Origin: Halomonas binhaiensis
GTDB taxonomy: Bacteria > Pseudomonadota > Gammaproteobacteria > Pseudomonadales > Halomonadaceae
NCBI RefSeq assembly: GCF_008329985.2
Contig: NZ_CP038437.2
Location: forward strand, 124,001-188,000
Direction of reading: 5' to 3'
Length of the DNA: 64,000 nucleotides
Under the pieces are notes generated by a model. It did no database searches and was not told where the DNA came from. It saw nothing but the letters and a program-made list of their open reading frames with translations. The stretch's first letter is position 1. Every line of letters begins with the position of its first letter. Of this stretch, positions 1 through 7,598 are shown one piece after another. A program made the translations under genes and the position numbers.

Positions 1-1
1 G

Positions 2-316
2 GCGACCCTGACCCGCAACCTGGTGCGACGCGGGTATTGGAACAACTTTGTCAATCAGGATGCAGATGAGGCGTTTGTCACCGGTGGCGTCAGTGTTACA
101 CCTGGCCCCTATCACCCGATTGACCAGCATGGCTGCCCGCTGCAGGACCTCTATGTCCTAGGCTTGCCTTCGGAACACACCCGCTGGTTCATGCAGGCTG
201 GCAGCAGTCGCCCTGGCTTCTGGACCGACTTTGCCCAGGATGCACATCATGTAGCCGCACACGCGCTGCAGCCAGCCTGGGTGAATGTACCCGACCGGCT
301 TGCTGAAACAGTCTAA
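2..316 (+). CDS. FAD/NAD(P)-binding protein, C-terminal part
   Basis: The frame is open from the window edge, so the start lies outside. The visible 104 or so residues end in a pattern typical of FAD_NAD_binding_9-type proteins: a YHPID core, then LYVLGLPSEHTRWF, then a Gly-Phe/Asn step and an alanine-rich final helix. In that family the tail closes the flavin site. It ends 10 bases before the isochorismatase-like gene, so the two are probably co-transcribed. Its substrate cannot be read from this fragment. A partner role with the isochorismatase-like, cupin and aconitase-like genes is inferred from spacing only. Confidence 0.6.
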   Translation, partial: ATLTRNLVRRGYWNNFVNQDADEAFVTGGVSVTPGPYHPIDQHGCPLQDLYVLGLPSEHTRWFMQAGSSRPGFWTDFAQDAHHVAAHALQPAWVNVPDRLAETV

Positions 317-326
317 TCAGGGATGA

Positions 327-920
327 ATGATGTCTGGAAAAAAAGCATTACTGGTCATGGACTTCATCAACGAAATTGTCCATCCCGAAGGTGTCTATGC
401 ATGTGAGGGTTACTACCAGCAAACCCAGGAACGCGGCGTATTGAAGAATGTGGCTTCGGCCCTCAAGCATGCGCGCGAACAACAATTGCTCATCATCTTT
501 ATCGTTGTAGGGTTCAACGAGCACTATGAGGAGTTTCCCCCTCACTCCAGAGTGTTCGCACCTGCTCGGGCTCACTCCGTGCTGAAGCTGGACACCTGGT
601 CGACCCAGGTACATGAGGACCTCAAGCCACTCGACGATGAAATCATCATCGCTAAGAGTAGGGTCAGTCCGTTTTATCAGACCAACCTTGAGTTGGTTCT
701 GCGGACCCAAGGCATAGAGGAATTGATCTTGACTGGGGTATCGACCGAGCACGTCGTCCTCGCCACGACGCTCGAAGGGCATGACCGCGACTTCATTGTC
801 ACGGTGCTGGAAGACGCATGCTCGGCGGTGACACAAGAGCGTCATTTGGCCGCCATGGAAAGAATTTCGCTCACGGCCAATATCCGCTCGACCGCCCACT
901 TCGTCACCTCATCTCTGTAA
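327..920 (+). CDS. isochorismatase-family hydrolase lacking the catalytic Cys
   Basis: The 197-residue protein has the isochorismatase/cysteine-hydrolase fold signatures. They are an N-terminal LLVMDFIN strand carrying the catalytic Asp, an AKSRVSPF segment carrying the Lys, and a TGVSTEHVV segment where the nucleophile loop lies. In amidases of this family (nicotinamidase, N-carbamoylsarcosine hydrolase) that loop reads like TNVCVE. Here the Cys position is Val by ungapped alignment. Family members without this Cys, such as PhzD and EntB-type isochorismatases, hydrolyse vinyl ethers instead of amides. Two adjacent ATGs (327 and 330) are possible starts. It is the second gene of a + strand operon with 10-34 base gaps. 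Confidence 0.8.
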   Translation: MMSGKKALLVMDFINEIVHPEGVYACEGYYQQTQERGVLKNVASALKHAREQQLLIIFIVVGFNEHYEEFPPHSRVFAPARAHSVLKLDTWSTQVHEDLKPLDDEIIIAKSRVSPFYQTNLELVLRTQGIEELILTGVSTEHVVLATTLEGHDRDFIVTVLEDACSAVTQERHLAAMERISLTANIRSTAHFVTSSL

Positions 921-933
921 CAGGCTCTCGACC

Positions 934-1359
934 ATGACTCCTACCGTTCTCAACCTGTTGGGTGTTTCCCAGGAACCTGACTTGATCAATTGGTCGGCGC
1001 ACGCGCAGTTGGGCCGTAACGGCGCCCGTATCCATACCCTGTTCGAGTGCGCCGAAAGTGCCCAGCGCATTGCGTTGATCCGTTGCGACGCGGGTGCCAG
1101 TGCGGCGGCTCATCTTCACGATGGCCATGAAACTTTCCTGATTCTGGACGGTGATTTTGAAGATGAAAATGGGGTTTACCTCAAAGGGGACCTGGTCATT
1201 TACCCTCCGGGCAGTACCCACGCCTGGAAGTCATCCACCGGGGCGCTGATCTATGCGACCTGGGGTGGCAAGGTGAGCCCGGTGCCAAGCACACCGGTCA
1301 TTGCCACCAACTTGGAAGAGTACGACTACAGCATCTACGATGGCCAGCACTCGGTATGA
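934..1359 (+). CDS. ChrR-type cupin protein
   Basis: A 141-residue single cupin. The metal-site motif is visible as HLHDGHETFLILDG (two His, Glu) around residues 62-75, followed by a second half with YPPGSTHAW supplying a further His. The layout resembles the cupin domain of ChrR anti-sigma factors, but the N-terminal zinc-binding anti-sigma domain is absent, so this is more likely a small metalloenzyme or ligand-binding protein. It sits 13 bases after the isochorismatase-like gene and 34 before the aconitase-like gene. Its role is unknown; membership of the same pathway is inferred from the operon. Confidence 0.75.
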   Translation: MTPTVLNLLGVSQEPDLINWSAHAQLGRNGARIHTLFECAESAQRIALIRCDAGASAAAHLHDGHETFLILDGDFEDENGVYLKGDLVIYPPGSTHAWKSSTGALIYATWGGKVSPVPSTPVIATNLEEYDYSIYDGQHSV

Positions 1360-1393
1360 ATCTGGCACTGACTTGTTTTCGAGGTGAAAGATC

Positions 1394-3376
1394 ATGCCTT
1401 TGAGCCGTAATCCAAAACTGCTGTTTCTGAGCAACGATCCGTTAAAAATGTCGCGGCAACTGGGGGCGCAAGCGTTGACCCTGGAACAAGCCGCACCATT
1501 GCGTGATGATATTTCTACCGATGAAATAACGCCGATTCCCGTATTGGCATATTTTGACAATCGCTTGGCTTCATACCCCTATGTCGGCTTGAAGACCGGC
1601 GCTGTACTGCCAATCGGAAAGGACGATGTGGTTTCCCGGGGCTACGAAGTAACTGTCGCGGGCAAACGCTACGGCAAGGGCTCGTCACGTGAACATAGCC
1701 CTCTGGCGGAAAAAAAGGCCGGGATACGCTTGGTAATTGCCGAAAGCTTCGAGCGTATCTACCGACAAAATGCCGACAATATTGGCTTGCTGACCTCCAC
1801 CGACCTGTCATTGGTGCCTCGGCTGCTGGCAGGCGAAGACATACCGCTCAGTGAATTGATCGGTAGCAGAGACACACTGTCGACTGCCATTCTCAAAAGC
1901 GGGGGGCTGCTGAACTACGGCCGTGACCACCTGAGCAACGAGACCGACTTACCCGCCGAGTGCTCCCTGGATTTACCCGCCGGGCCCCTGACTTTTGCCG
2001 AAAAAATCATCCATCGACATTTGATCAAGGCCCGTGGAGCTGAACACGTCGACTATGGCTCGGGCATTCTGATGCGGGCCGACTGGCGCTTTATCCATGA
2101 GTACTACACCGGACTCTGTGCTCATCTGCTTCACGATTGCTTCGGCGAAACGTTCGAACTTCATAAACCGCAATCGATTCTGGCGTTTGAGGACCATCTG
2201 TCCTACAAGCGCCGAAGCCCGGCGCACCTGGGACAGAATCTGGTGGGTGAGCTTGATGGATTGTCTCGTGCTCATCGTGACTTTGTGCAACGGCACGGTA
2301 TCAAGGCCCACGGCTATCTGCCCGCCGAAGGCAGCGAGGGCATATCCCATGCCATGATGGCCGAGACCTATGCGTTGCCCGGACAGGTCGTCGTCGGCAC
2401 TGACTCTCATACTCCCCACAGCGGCGCATTGGGCTGTTTGGCATTCGGAGTGGGCACCACCGATATGGCTAATGCCTTCATGACAGGATCGGTAAGAGCC
2501 GTTTACCCACAGAGCTTGCGTATCTTACTCCAGGGTCGGTTAGCGGCCGGGGTGACGGCCAAGGATCTGGTACTGGCGCTGTTGTCTGACAGTCGCATCA
2601 AAGCAGGGTTGGGTGTCGGTAAGATTTTCGAGTTCAGCGGTCCTGCCGTGGCGTATCTCTCCACCGATGAACGCACCACGCTGACCAACATGACTGCCGA
2701 GCTGGGAGGGTTCACCGGCATCGTCGTACCCGACCAGGAAACGGTGCGTTTTCTGAAGGAACGACGAGACATCGACTTTGAGCTTGAGTCCTGGATGAGC
2801 AGCGATCCGGGTGCTGTCTATGCCGATACGATAGAGCTCGACTGCGGTGAAGTGCTGCCGATGATTGCCTCTCCCGGAGACCCTGGTAACGGCTGCAGTC
2901 TTACCGACATGACGGAACGGGTCAGGGTCGATATTGCGTATGGTGGTTCATGTACCGCAGGCAAGCGCGACGACTTCGATCACTATTTTGACGTGATCAA
3001 CTGGGCGCTCGAACAGGGACTGACTTGTCATCCGGACGTGAAGTTGTTCTTGCAGTTCGGCACGGTCGATGTACGTGAATACTGTGAACAGAAGAACTAC
3101 TTGTCGGCTTTCCGGAGATTTGGTGCAGAACTGCTCCAGCCAGCCTGCGGAGCCTGTGCGAACTGTGGGCCAGGGTCATCGGTGGACAAAGATCAGGTGA
3201 CCGTCAGCGCCATCAATCGCAATTTTCCTGGGCGCTCCGGGCCTGGCCAAGTGTGGTTGGCCAGCCCACCCACCGTGGTCGCCAGCGCAGTAGCGGGGTA
3301 CATCACCTCATTTAGCGCGCTGCGTACCCGTCACGAAACCCGCGACATGGGCATCGCTGAAGTCTGTCACGGGTGA
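1394..3376 (+). CDS. aconitase/isopropylmalate-isomerase family protein, swivel domain first
   Basis: A 660-residue fused hydro-lyase. Residues about 35-165 form the small swivel (LeuD-like) domain, with GKGSSREHSPLAEKKAG at about 95-110. Residues about 200-660 are the large LeuC-like catalytic part, with VVVGTDSHTPHSGALG at about 332-347. The [4Fe-4S] ligands fit Cys520 (GGSCTAG) and Cys585/Cys588 (ACGACANC, with an extra Cys591). In aconitases and homoaconitases the swivel domain is C-terminal, so the order here is permuted. Such enzymes isomerise a 2- or 3-hydroxy tricarboxylate or malate by dehydration and rehydration. The substrate is unknown. It ends a four-gene operon and is followed by a terminator hairpin. 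Confidence 0.85.
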   Translation: MPLSRNPKLLFLSNDPLKMSRQLGAQALTLEQAAPLRDDISTDEITPIPVLAYFDNRLASYPYVGLKTGAVLPIGKDDVVSRGYEVTVAGKRYGKGSSREHSPLAEKKAGIRLVIAESFERIYRQNADNIGLLTSTDLSLVPRLLAGEDIPLSELIGSRDTLSTAILKSGGLLNYGRDHLSNETDLPAECSLDLPAGPLTFAEKIIHRHLIKARGAEHVDYGSGILMRADWRFIHEYYTGLCAHLLHDCFGETFELHKPQSILAFEDHLSYKRRSPAHLGQNLVGELDGLSRAHRDFVQRHGIKAHGYLPAEGSEGISHAMMAETYALPGQVVVGTDSHTPHSGALGCLAFGVGTTDMANAFMTGSVRAVYPQSLRILLQGRLAAGVTAKDLVLALLSDSRIKAGLGVGKIFEFSGPAVAYLSTDERTTLTNMTAELGGFTGIVVPDQETVRFLKERRDIDFELESWMSSDPGAVYADTIELDCGEVLPMIASPGDPGNGCSLTDMTERVRVDIAYGGSCTAGKRDDFDHYFDVINWALEQGLTCHPDVKLFLQFGTVDVREYCEQKNYLSAFRRFGAELLQPACGACANCGPGSSVDKDQVTVSAINRNFPGRSGPGQVWLASPPTVVASAVAGYITSFSALRTRHETRDMGIAEVCHG

Positions 3377-3565
3377 TCCGGCGAACGGAAGGCGCATACC
3401 CTTGCGCCTTTTGTCACTCTTTGACAAAACGAATATCTGCTTCGAGAAACCTTTGCGCAAATCATTCGATGTGATGCGGGCGCGGATGCTCTATACCACC
3501 AAGCACAAGAAGAAAGCGCCGCAGACCAAGGGGCTCCGAACAGGTAATCCCATCTCGACCCGACC

Positions 3566-3590
3566 AGCCGCCCAAGGGCGGCTTTTTCTC
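3566..3590. terminator. intrinsic terminator between convergent genes
   Basis: A 7-8 bp GC-rich stem (AGCCGCC with GGCGGCT, loop CAAG) is followed by five T. It lies between the + strand aconitase operon and the - strand GST gene and can end the operon. The short frame spanning 3402-3650 over it has no family resemblance and is not called. Confidence 0.8.
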
Positions 3591-3642
3591 GCTCGGGCGG
3601 GAATGTGTATCACCCAGGATAATTCGAGGAACATTCCTGTGA

Positions 3643-4260
3643 TCAGGTAAGCGGAAGCATCACATGCTGTTGGTAGCCAGGGCGCTCGCACAAGCGTTCA
3701 TACCAAGCTGTCAGGTGCGGTAGCTCAGGACGTTCGATATCCATGCCGAACCAAGCATAGACGTAACATCCCAGAGGAATATCGGCCAGGCCAAAAGGCT
3801 CACCCGACAGCCAAGGGTGTTCGGCGAGCACACCATCGACCAAGGTCAAGTGACGGGAAAGATCTTCCAGGCCCCGCGCCATGGCCGCCTCGTCACGGTT
3901 GTCGTCGGTAGCCCGTACCTTGTTCCAGTACACGTCACGGAAGGGGGCGGCCAGCGTCGACAGCACCCAGTCCATCCACATGTCGCAGCGGGCTCGACTC
4001 GCAGGGCTGTCACTGGAGAGACGCCCCTCACCATACTCTGCGACGAGATAGCGAACGATAGTATTGGATTCCCAAAGGATCAGCTCGCCATCCTCCAAAC
4101 AGGGAATCAGGCCATTGGGGTTCTTCTCCCGGAAGCCGGAGGTATCCAGGCCGCCGAAGGACCCTCCCATGTCTATGCGCTCAAGTGGCAGGCCAAGCTC
4201 GGCCGCACACCACATGACCTTTTTGACATTGGTCGAATTGCTACGCCCCAACAATCGCAT
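3643..4260 (-). CDS. glutathione S-transferase family protein
   Basis: The 205-residue protein has the two-domain GST layout. The N-terminal thioredoxin-like half starts MRLLGRSNSTNVKKV, with Ser/Asn in the position of the catalytic residue. It continues with NPNGLIPCLEDGELILWES, the cis-Pro and glutathione gamma-glutamyl (E-S) motif, at about 48-66. The C-terminal half is all-helical with LADIPLGCYVYAW. It acts in the cytosol, and conjugation or a thiol-transfer reaction is likely, but the substrate is unknown. It is convergent with the operon upstream and divergent from the sigma-54 controlled alcohol dehydrogenase, with a 467-base regulatory gap between. Confidence 0.88.
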   Translation of the reverse strand: MRLLGRSNSTNVKKVMWCAAELGLPLERIDMGGSFGGLDTSGFREKNPNGLIPCLEDGELILWESNTIVRYLVAEYGEGRLSSDSPASRARCDMWMDWVLSTLAAPFRDVYWNKVRATDDNRDEAAMARGLEDLSRHLTLVDGVLAEHPWLSGEPFGLADIPLGCYVYAWFGMDIERPELPHLTAWYERLCERPGYQQHVMLPLT

Positions 4261-4522
4261 CAGCGGTGTTCCTTTAGTTGAGTATCCAGAATAGTTGTCG
4301 TGCTAACGAAACTATATTGCCTCTAGCATGCATCTGAAGCAAAGCACTCAATCAACTGTTCTTGAAACCGATTTTATACTCTCGTTGCAATGATCTCGGG
4401 CGTCCCTGTCCATGCTCTAAATAGGTCGGTTTTTATGCACTTTGCAGAGTGGGGTGAAGCGGCTCTGGAGGGCACTTCAGTCACAGGACTAGCGTTCATG
4501 GAAGCCGATGATCTTCCTGATT

Positions 4523-4571
4523 TGATGAAATTCATCATCATATAGCCGCTATATCGATGAAAAATATCATC
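4523..4571. promoter_or_regulatory. palindromic upstream activator sites for a sigma-54 promoter
   Basis: Three inverted repeats lie here. TGATGAA-A-TTCATCA (4523-4537) is perfect around a central base. ATATAGC-C-GCTATAT (4540-4554) is also perfect. A looser GATGA-N6-TCATC (4556-4571) repeats the first motif. The two TGATGA-type sites are centred about 33 bp apart, roughly three helix turns, and about 115 and 82 bp before the -24 element. That is the usual place for enhancer sites of a sigma-54 activator, and such a regulator is encoded downstream (7599-9209). Confidence 0.7.
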
Positions 4572-4643
4572 ATCAGAGTCGACCTTTGAGTCGGTCATCA
4601 AGAAAACAATCTAAAAAACAAATAATTACGAAAATAAAAAAAC

Positions 4644-4659
4644 TGGCACGACCCTTGCT
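4644..4659 (+). promoter_or_regulatory. sigma-54 (-24/-12) promoter
   Basis: TGGCACG-ACCC-TTGCT matches the RpoN consensus TGGCACG-N4-TTGCW at every defined position, with the GG and GC spaced correctly. Transcription would begin around 4670, about 57 bases before the alcohol dehydrogenase ATG. Confidence 0.9.
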
Positions 4660-4727
4660 ATCAGTTAATCCGGAACGGGGGCCATGAATCGCGCTCCCTC
4701 TCACGATAACAAGCACAGGTCCTGCCC

Positions 4728-5876
4728 ATGACAGTCAGCAATTTCAAGAGCGCTCATCGCCTGATCACTGGTTACCAGGCTTCGAGTGAACTTTGGCCTC
4801 AGGTTCAACGCCTTGGTATGCAAAGGCCTCTGGTCATCACCGATCGTGGTGTACTGCAATCGGGCACTCTGAAGCTCATCACCGATCAGCTCAATGCTGT
4901 CGACTACGCCATTTATGACGGTGTGACACCGGAGCCCGAAGTCGCCATCGTCGAGGCTTGCACAGACACTTTCCGTACCGGGGAGCACGATGGGCTAATT
5001 GCCGTAGGTGGCGGTAGTGCCATGGACATCGCCAAATGTGTGGCCGTCTATGCTCAACACGATGGCCCCCTGCACGAACTGTTCGGTGAAGGTCAGGTGC
5101 GCCAACGCAACATTCCCCTGATCGCCATCCCTACTACTGCGGGAACCGGTTCGGAAGTCACCAACATCAGCATCCTGTCCGATGCCGAACAGCAGATGAA
5201 GAAAGGCATTGTCAGCGATCATCTGCTGCCGGATGTTGCCATTGTGGCGCCGGAAATGTCGCAGAGCTGCCCTCGCTCGGTGACTGCGGCCAGCGGTGTC
5301 GACGCTCTCGTTCATGCTATCGAAGCCTATCTGTCGAACTTCGCCACCCCGATCACTGATGCTCTGGCCACCAAGGCCATGGAGCTGATCATTCGGGCAC
5401 TCCCCAAGGCCTTTGCCAATCCCGAAAACATCCAGGCTCGCGAGGACATGGCGACCGGCAGCCTGATGGCAGGTCTCGCGTTCGGCAATGCCGGCGTCGG
5501 AGCCGTTCATGCTCTGGCCTATCCACTGGGCGGCCGTTATCACCTGGCTCACGGGGTTTCCAACGCTTTGCTGCTGCCCCATGTCATGGAGTGGAACAAG
5601 CTCGCCTGCGTCGAGCGCTTCCGCGGTATAGCGGTGGCCTTCGGTGAGCCGATCGACAACCTCACTGACGACGAGGCCGCCGAGCGAGTCATCCGACGCC
5701 TGCACCGTTTATGCGCGGATGTCGAGATTCCTGCAGGCCTCCGTTCCTTCGATATCCCGGAATCGGCACTGCCCGAACTGGCAGCCGAAGCCATCAAGGT
5801 TGATCGGCTCCTGCGCAACAACCCGAGGAAGTTGGTGCTGGCTGATATTGAAGCTATCTACCGAGCCGCTTACTAA
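4728..5876 (+). CDS. iron-containing alcohol dehydrogenase
   Basis: The 382-residue protein is a group III Fe-dependent alcohol dehydrogenase. The NAD(P) motif GGGSAMD is at 94-100, and PTTAGTGSEV follows at about 135. Metal ligands are Asp192, His196, His261 and His275, which match the FucO set in order and spacing. It should interconvert a short-chain alcohol or hydroxy acid with its aldehyde or ketone in the cytosol. It is the first gene behind the sigma-54 promoter, followed by a permease and the activator gene, so the likely substrate is imported by that permease and sensed by that regulator. The start follows a weak AGG. Its stop codon touches the left end of a MITE-like element. Confidence 0.9.
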   Translation: MTVSNFKSAHRLITGYQASSELWPQVQRLGMQRPLVITDRGVLQSGTLKLITDQLNAVDYAIYDGVTPEPEVAIVEACTDTFRTGEHDGLIAVGGGSAMDIAKCVAVYAQHDGPLHELFGEGQVRQRNIPLIAIPTTAGTGSEVTNISILSDAEQQMKKGIVSDHLLPDVAIVAPEMSQSCPRSVTAASGVDALVHAIEAYLSNFATPITDALATKAMELIIRALPKAFANPENIQAREDMATGSLMAGLAFGNAGVGAVHALAYPLGGRYHLAHGVSNALLLPHVMEWNKLACVERFRGIAVAFGEPIDNLTDDEAAERVIRRLHRLCADVEIPAGLRSFDIPESALPELAAEAIKVDRLLRNNPRKLVLADIEAIYRAAY

Positions 5877-6017
5877 GGCTCTGTACGAAAAGTGCCTGCG
5901 CTTGCTCATGCTGTGTTGGAACTGATCTCAAAATGCTCATTTACACCCTGTAAACTCCGCTTTTTCGATCAATTCCTCCTTGCCTGATCATCGCTCGCCG
6001 ACTTTTCACACAAAGCC
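5877..6017. mobile_element. MITE-like element with 17-bp terminal inverted repeats
   Basis: The left end GGCTCTGTACGAAAAGT and the right end ACTTTTCACACAAAGCC form inverted repeats that match at 14 of 17 positions. The interior is non-coding and unlike its neighbours. The element is 141 bp with no transposase, so it would need one in trans. It has the look of terminal sequences of IS5-type elements, recalled rather than searched. No clear target duplication is visible. It separates the dehydrogenase from the permease and starts directly at the dehydrogenase stop codon. Confidence 0.65.
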
Positions 6018-6087
6018 TAGGTCACCCAGCGCACTACAAAGAAGCACCAAAACAACACAACAACACAAAATAGCCTGGAGACACGCC

Positions 6088-7539
6088 ATGAGTACCTGGA
6101 AACACCGCATCGATGGGGAGGAGTCCCCCTATATTCCCTTGGGGCCTTTCAAGCTGCGCCTGCCTTTCCTGCATTATCGCTTCGAGCTGCCCGACTACCT
6201 GCAGGGCTTGCTCATGTGTGCGGTGGATCTCGCCGCGATTCCCCTGATGATGCAGCTACTGGGCATGCCTTTCGAAGCTGCCCTGGCCATCGTCATGCTC
6301 AACGGCCTGCTATACCTGCTACACCATCTGCTTGGAGACCCGGTGATCCCCGGCTGGATCACCCCGGCCATTCCTCTGCTCATGGCCTATGTCGCCACTT
6401 TCCCGGAAGGGGTAGACAGGGTGCATGCTCTGATAACGTTCCAGATGATGCTCGGGATTCTGGCGATCGTCCTCGGTCAGACCGGCATGGCCAGTAAGGT
6501 GGTGCGTCTGATTCCTTCCGCCATCAAGGCGGGAGTGATCATGGGGGCGGGCCTTGCTGCCATTGTCGTGGTATTTGATGAAGGCGGCCGTTTCGACCAG
6601 TACCCCCTCACCATTACCATTGCCATCGGCCTGGCCTTCTATCTTCTCTTCTCACACCATTTCAGCCAGTTGAAAACGCGAGGGGGATTCTGGGGCGCCA
6701 TTGGCAAGCTCGGCATCTTCCCGATTATTGTGCTCGCCATCATCATCGCGCCACTGTTCGGTGAGGCCCCTTGGCCGAATGTAGAGTGGGGATTCAGTCA
6801 ACCCGATTTCGCCCTGATGTTTCGCGAATACACCGTCTTTGGCGTCGGCTTGCCGCCGCTGATGATGTTCATCACCGCGATACCCACCGTGCTGGCCGCC
6901 TACATCGTGTTATTCGGCGATGTACTGCAGAGCAAGGCGCTGCTGGACGAGGCAGATGAAAAGCGCCGTGACGAAAAGATCGACTATAGCCCCAACCGGG
7001 CTCACATGATCTTCGGCGCCCGCAACTTCAGCATGAGTATTCTCGGTCCTGATGTCGTGATGTGCGGCCCGCTATGGTCTGCCATGCAGGTAGTGACGGT
7101 AGAGCGCTACAAGCAGGGCAAGGCGGCCATGAACTCGATCTTCGGTGGTTCAGGATCCTTCCGTTGGGGTACCAATACGGGGCTGCTGTTGCTACCGATC
7201 GTCAGCCTGGTGCAGCCAATTCTGGGTATCGCCCTGGCATTGACCTTGTTGATCCAGGGGTATGTCAGTGTGCGTATCGGAATCCTGGAGGCACGCAGCC
7301 AACGTGATCTGGGCATCGCGGGGATCATCGCCGCGGTTCTAGTGATCAAGGGGGCCACCTGGGCTTTCGCCGTCGGCGTACTGCTCTGTGTCCTGATCTA
7401 CGGCAAGCGCTTCTTTTCTGGTGAGAACGACGGGACTTTTGCCAAGGATTTGGAGTCCGATCCACTGCCAGCCACTGACACCGGCCCTGCCGAGGTCAAG
7501 AAAGAACGGGATTCAGGCCCACGAGTTGGCATAAATTGA
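6088..7539 (+). CDS. SLC23/NCS2-like multipass permease
   Basis: The 483-residue membrane protein has about 12-14 hydrophobic segments. The N-terminal cytosolic stretch ends before LQGLLMCAVDLAAIPLM, and PGWITPAIPLL and SAIKAGVIMGAGLAAI match the repeat architecture of solute carrier family 23-like proteins. Nucleobases are the classical substrates, but the divergent subgroup to which this resembles carries organic acids or unknown compounds. The start at 6088 is chosen because CTGGAG lies 8 bases before it; an upstream in-frame start at 5980 would read into the MITE. It is linked with the alcohol dehydrogenase and the sigma-54 activator. Confidence 0.75.
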   Translation: MSTWKHRIDGEESPYIPLGPFKLRLPFLHYRFELPDYLQGLLMCAVDLAAIPLMMQLLGMPFEAALAIVMLNGLLYLLHHLLGDPVIPGWITPAIPLLMAYVATFPEGVDRVHALITFQMMLGILAIVLGQTGMASKVVRLIPSAIKAGVIMGAGLAAIVVVFDEGGRFDQYPLTITIAIGLAFYLLFSHHFSQLKTRGGFWGAIGKLGIFPIIVLAIIIAPLFGEAPWPNVEWGFSQPDFALMFREYTVFGVGLPPLMMFITAIPTVLAAYIVLFGDVLQSKALLDEADEKRRDEKIDYSPNRAHMIFGARNFSMSILGPDVVMCGPLWSAMQVVTVERYKQGKAAMNSIFGGSGSFRWGTNTGLLLLPIVSLVQPILGIALALTLLIQGYVSVRIGILEARSQRDLGIAGIIAAVLVIKGATWAFAVGVLLCVLIYGKRFFSGENDGTFAKDLESDPLPATDTGPAEVKKERDSGPRVGIN

Positions 7540-7554
7540 CTGACCTGACCACCG

Positions 7555-7575
7555 CCTGCCGACAACCTCGGCAGG
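7555..7575 (+). terminator. hairpin between permease and regulator genes
   Basis: CCTGCCGA and TCGGCAGG form a perfect 8-bp stem around CAACC. The tail (CCTTCT) has few T, so it may only attenuate transcription into the regulator gene. Confidence 0.5.
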
Positions 7576-7598
7576 CCTTCTGGAAAGAGGTCCAGTCA

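Noticed and set aside
1364..1380. Second sigma-54 promoter before the aconitase gene (TGGCAC...TTGT)
   Set aside because: The -12 GC is missing and spacing is wrong; it lies inside a closely packed operon.
3535..3565. tRNA 3' end-like sequence as an integration scar
   Set aside because: No T-loop consensus or acceptor partner could be paired; the likeness is limited to the last few bases.
3402..3650. 82-codon frame after the aconitase gene
   Set aside because: It runs through the terminator hairpin and has no family resemblance.
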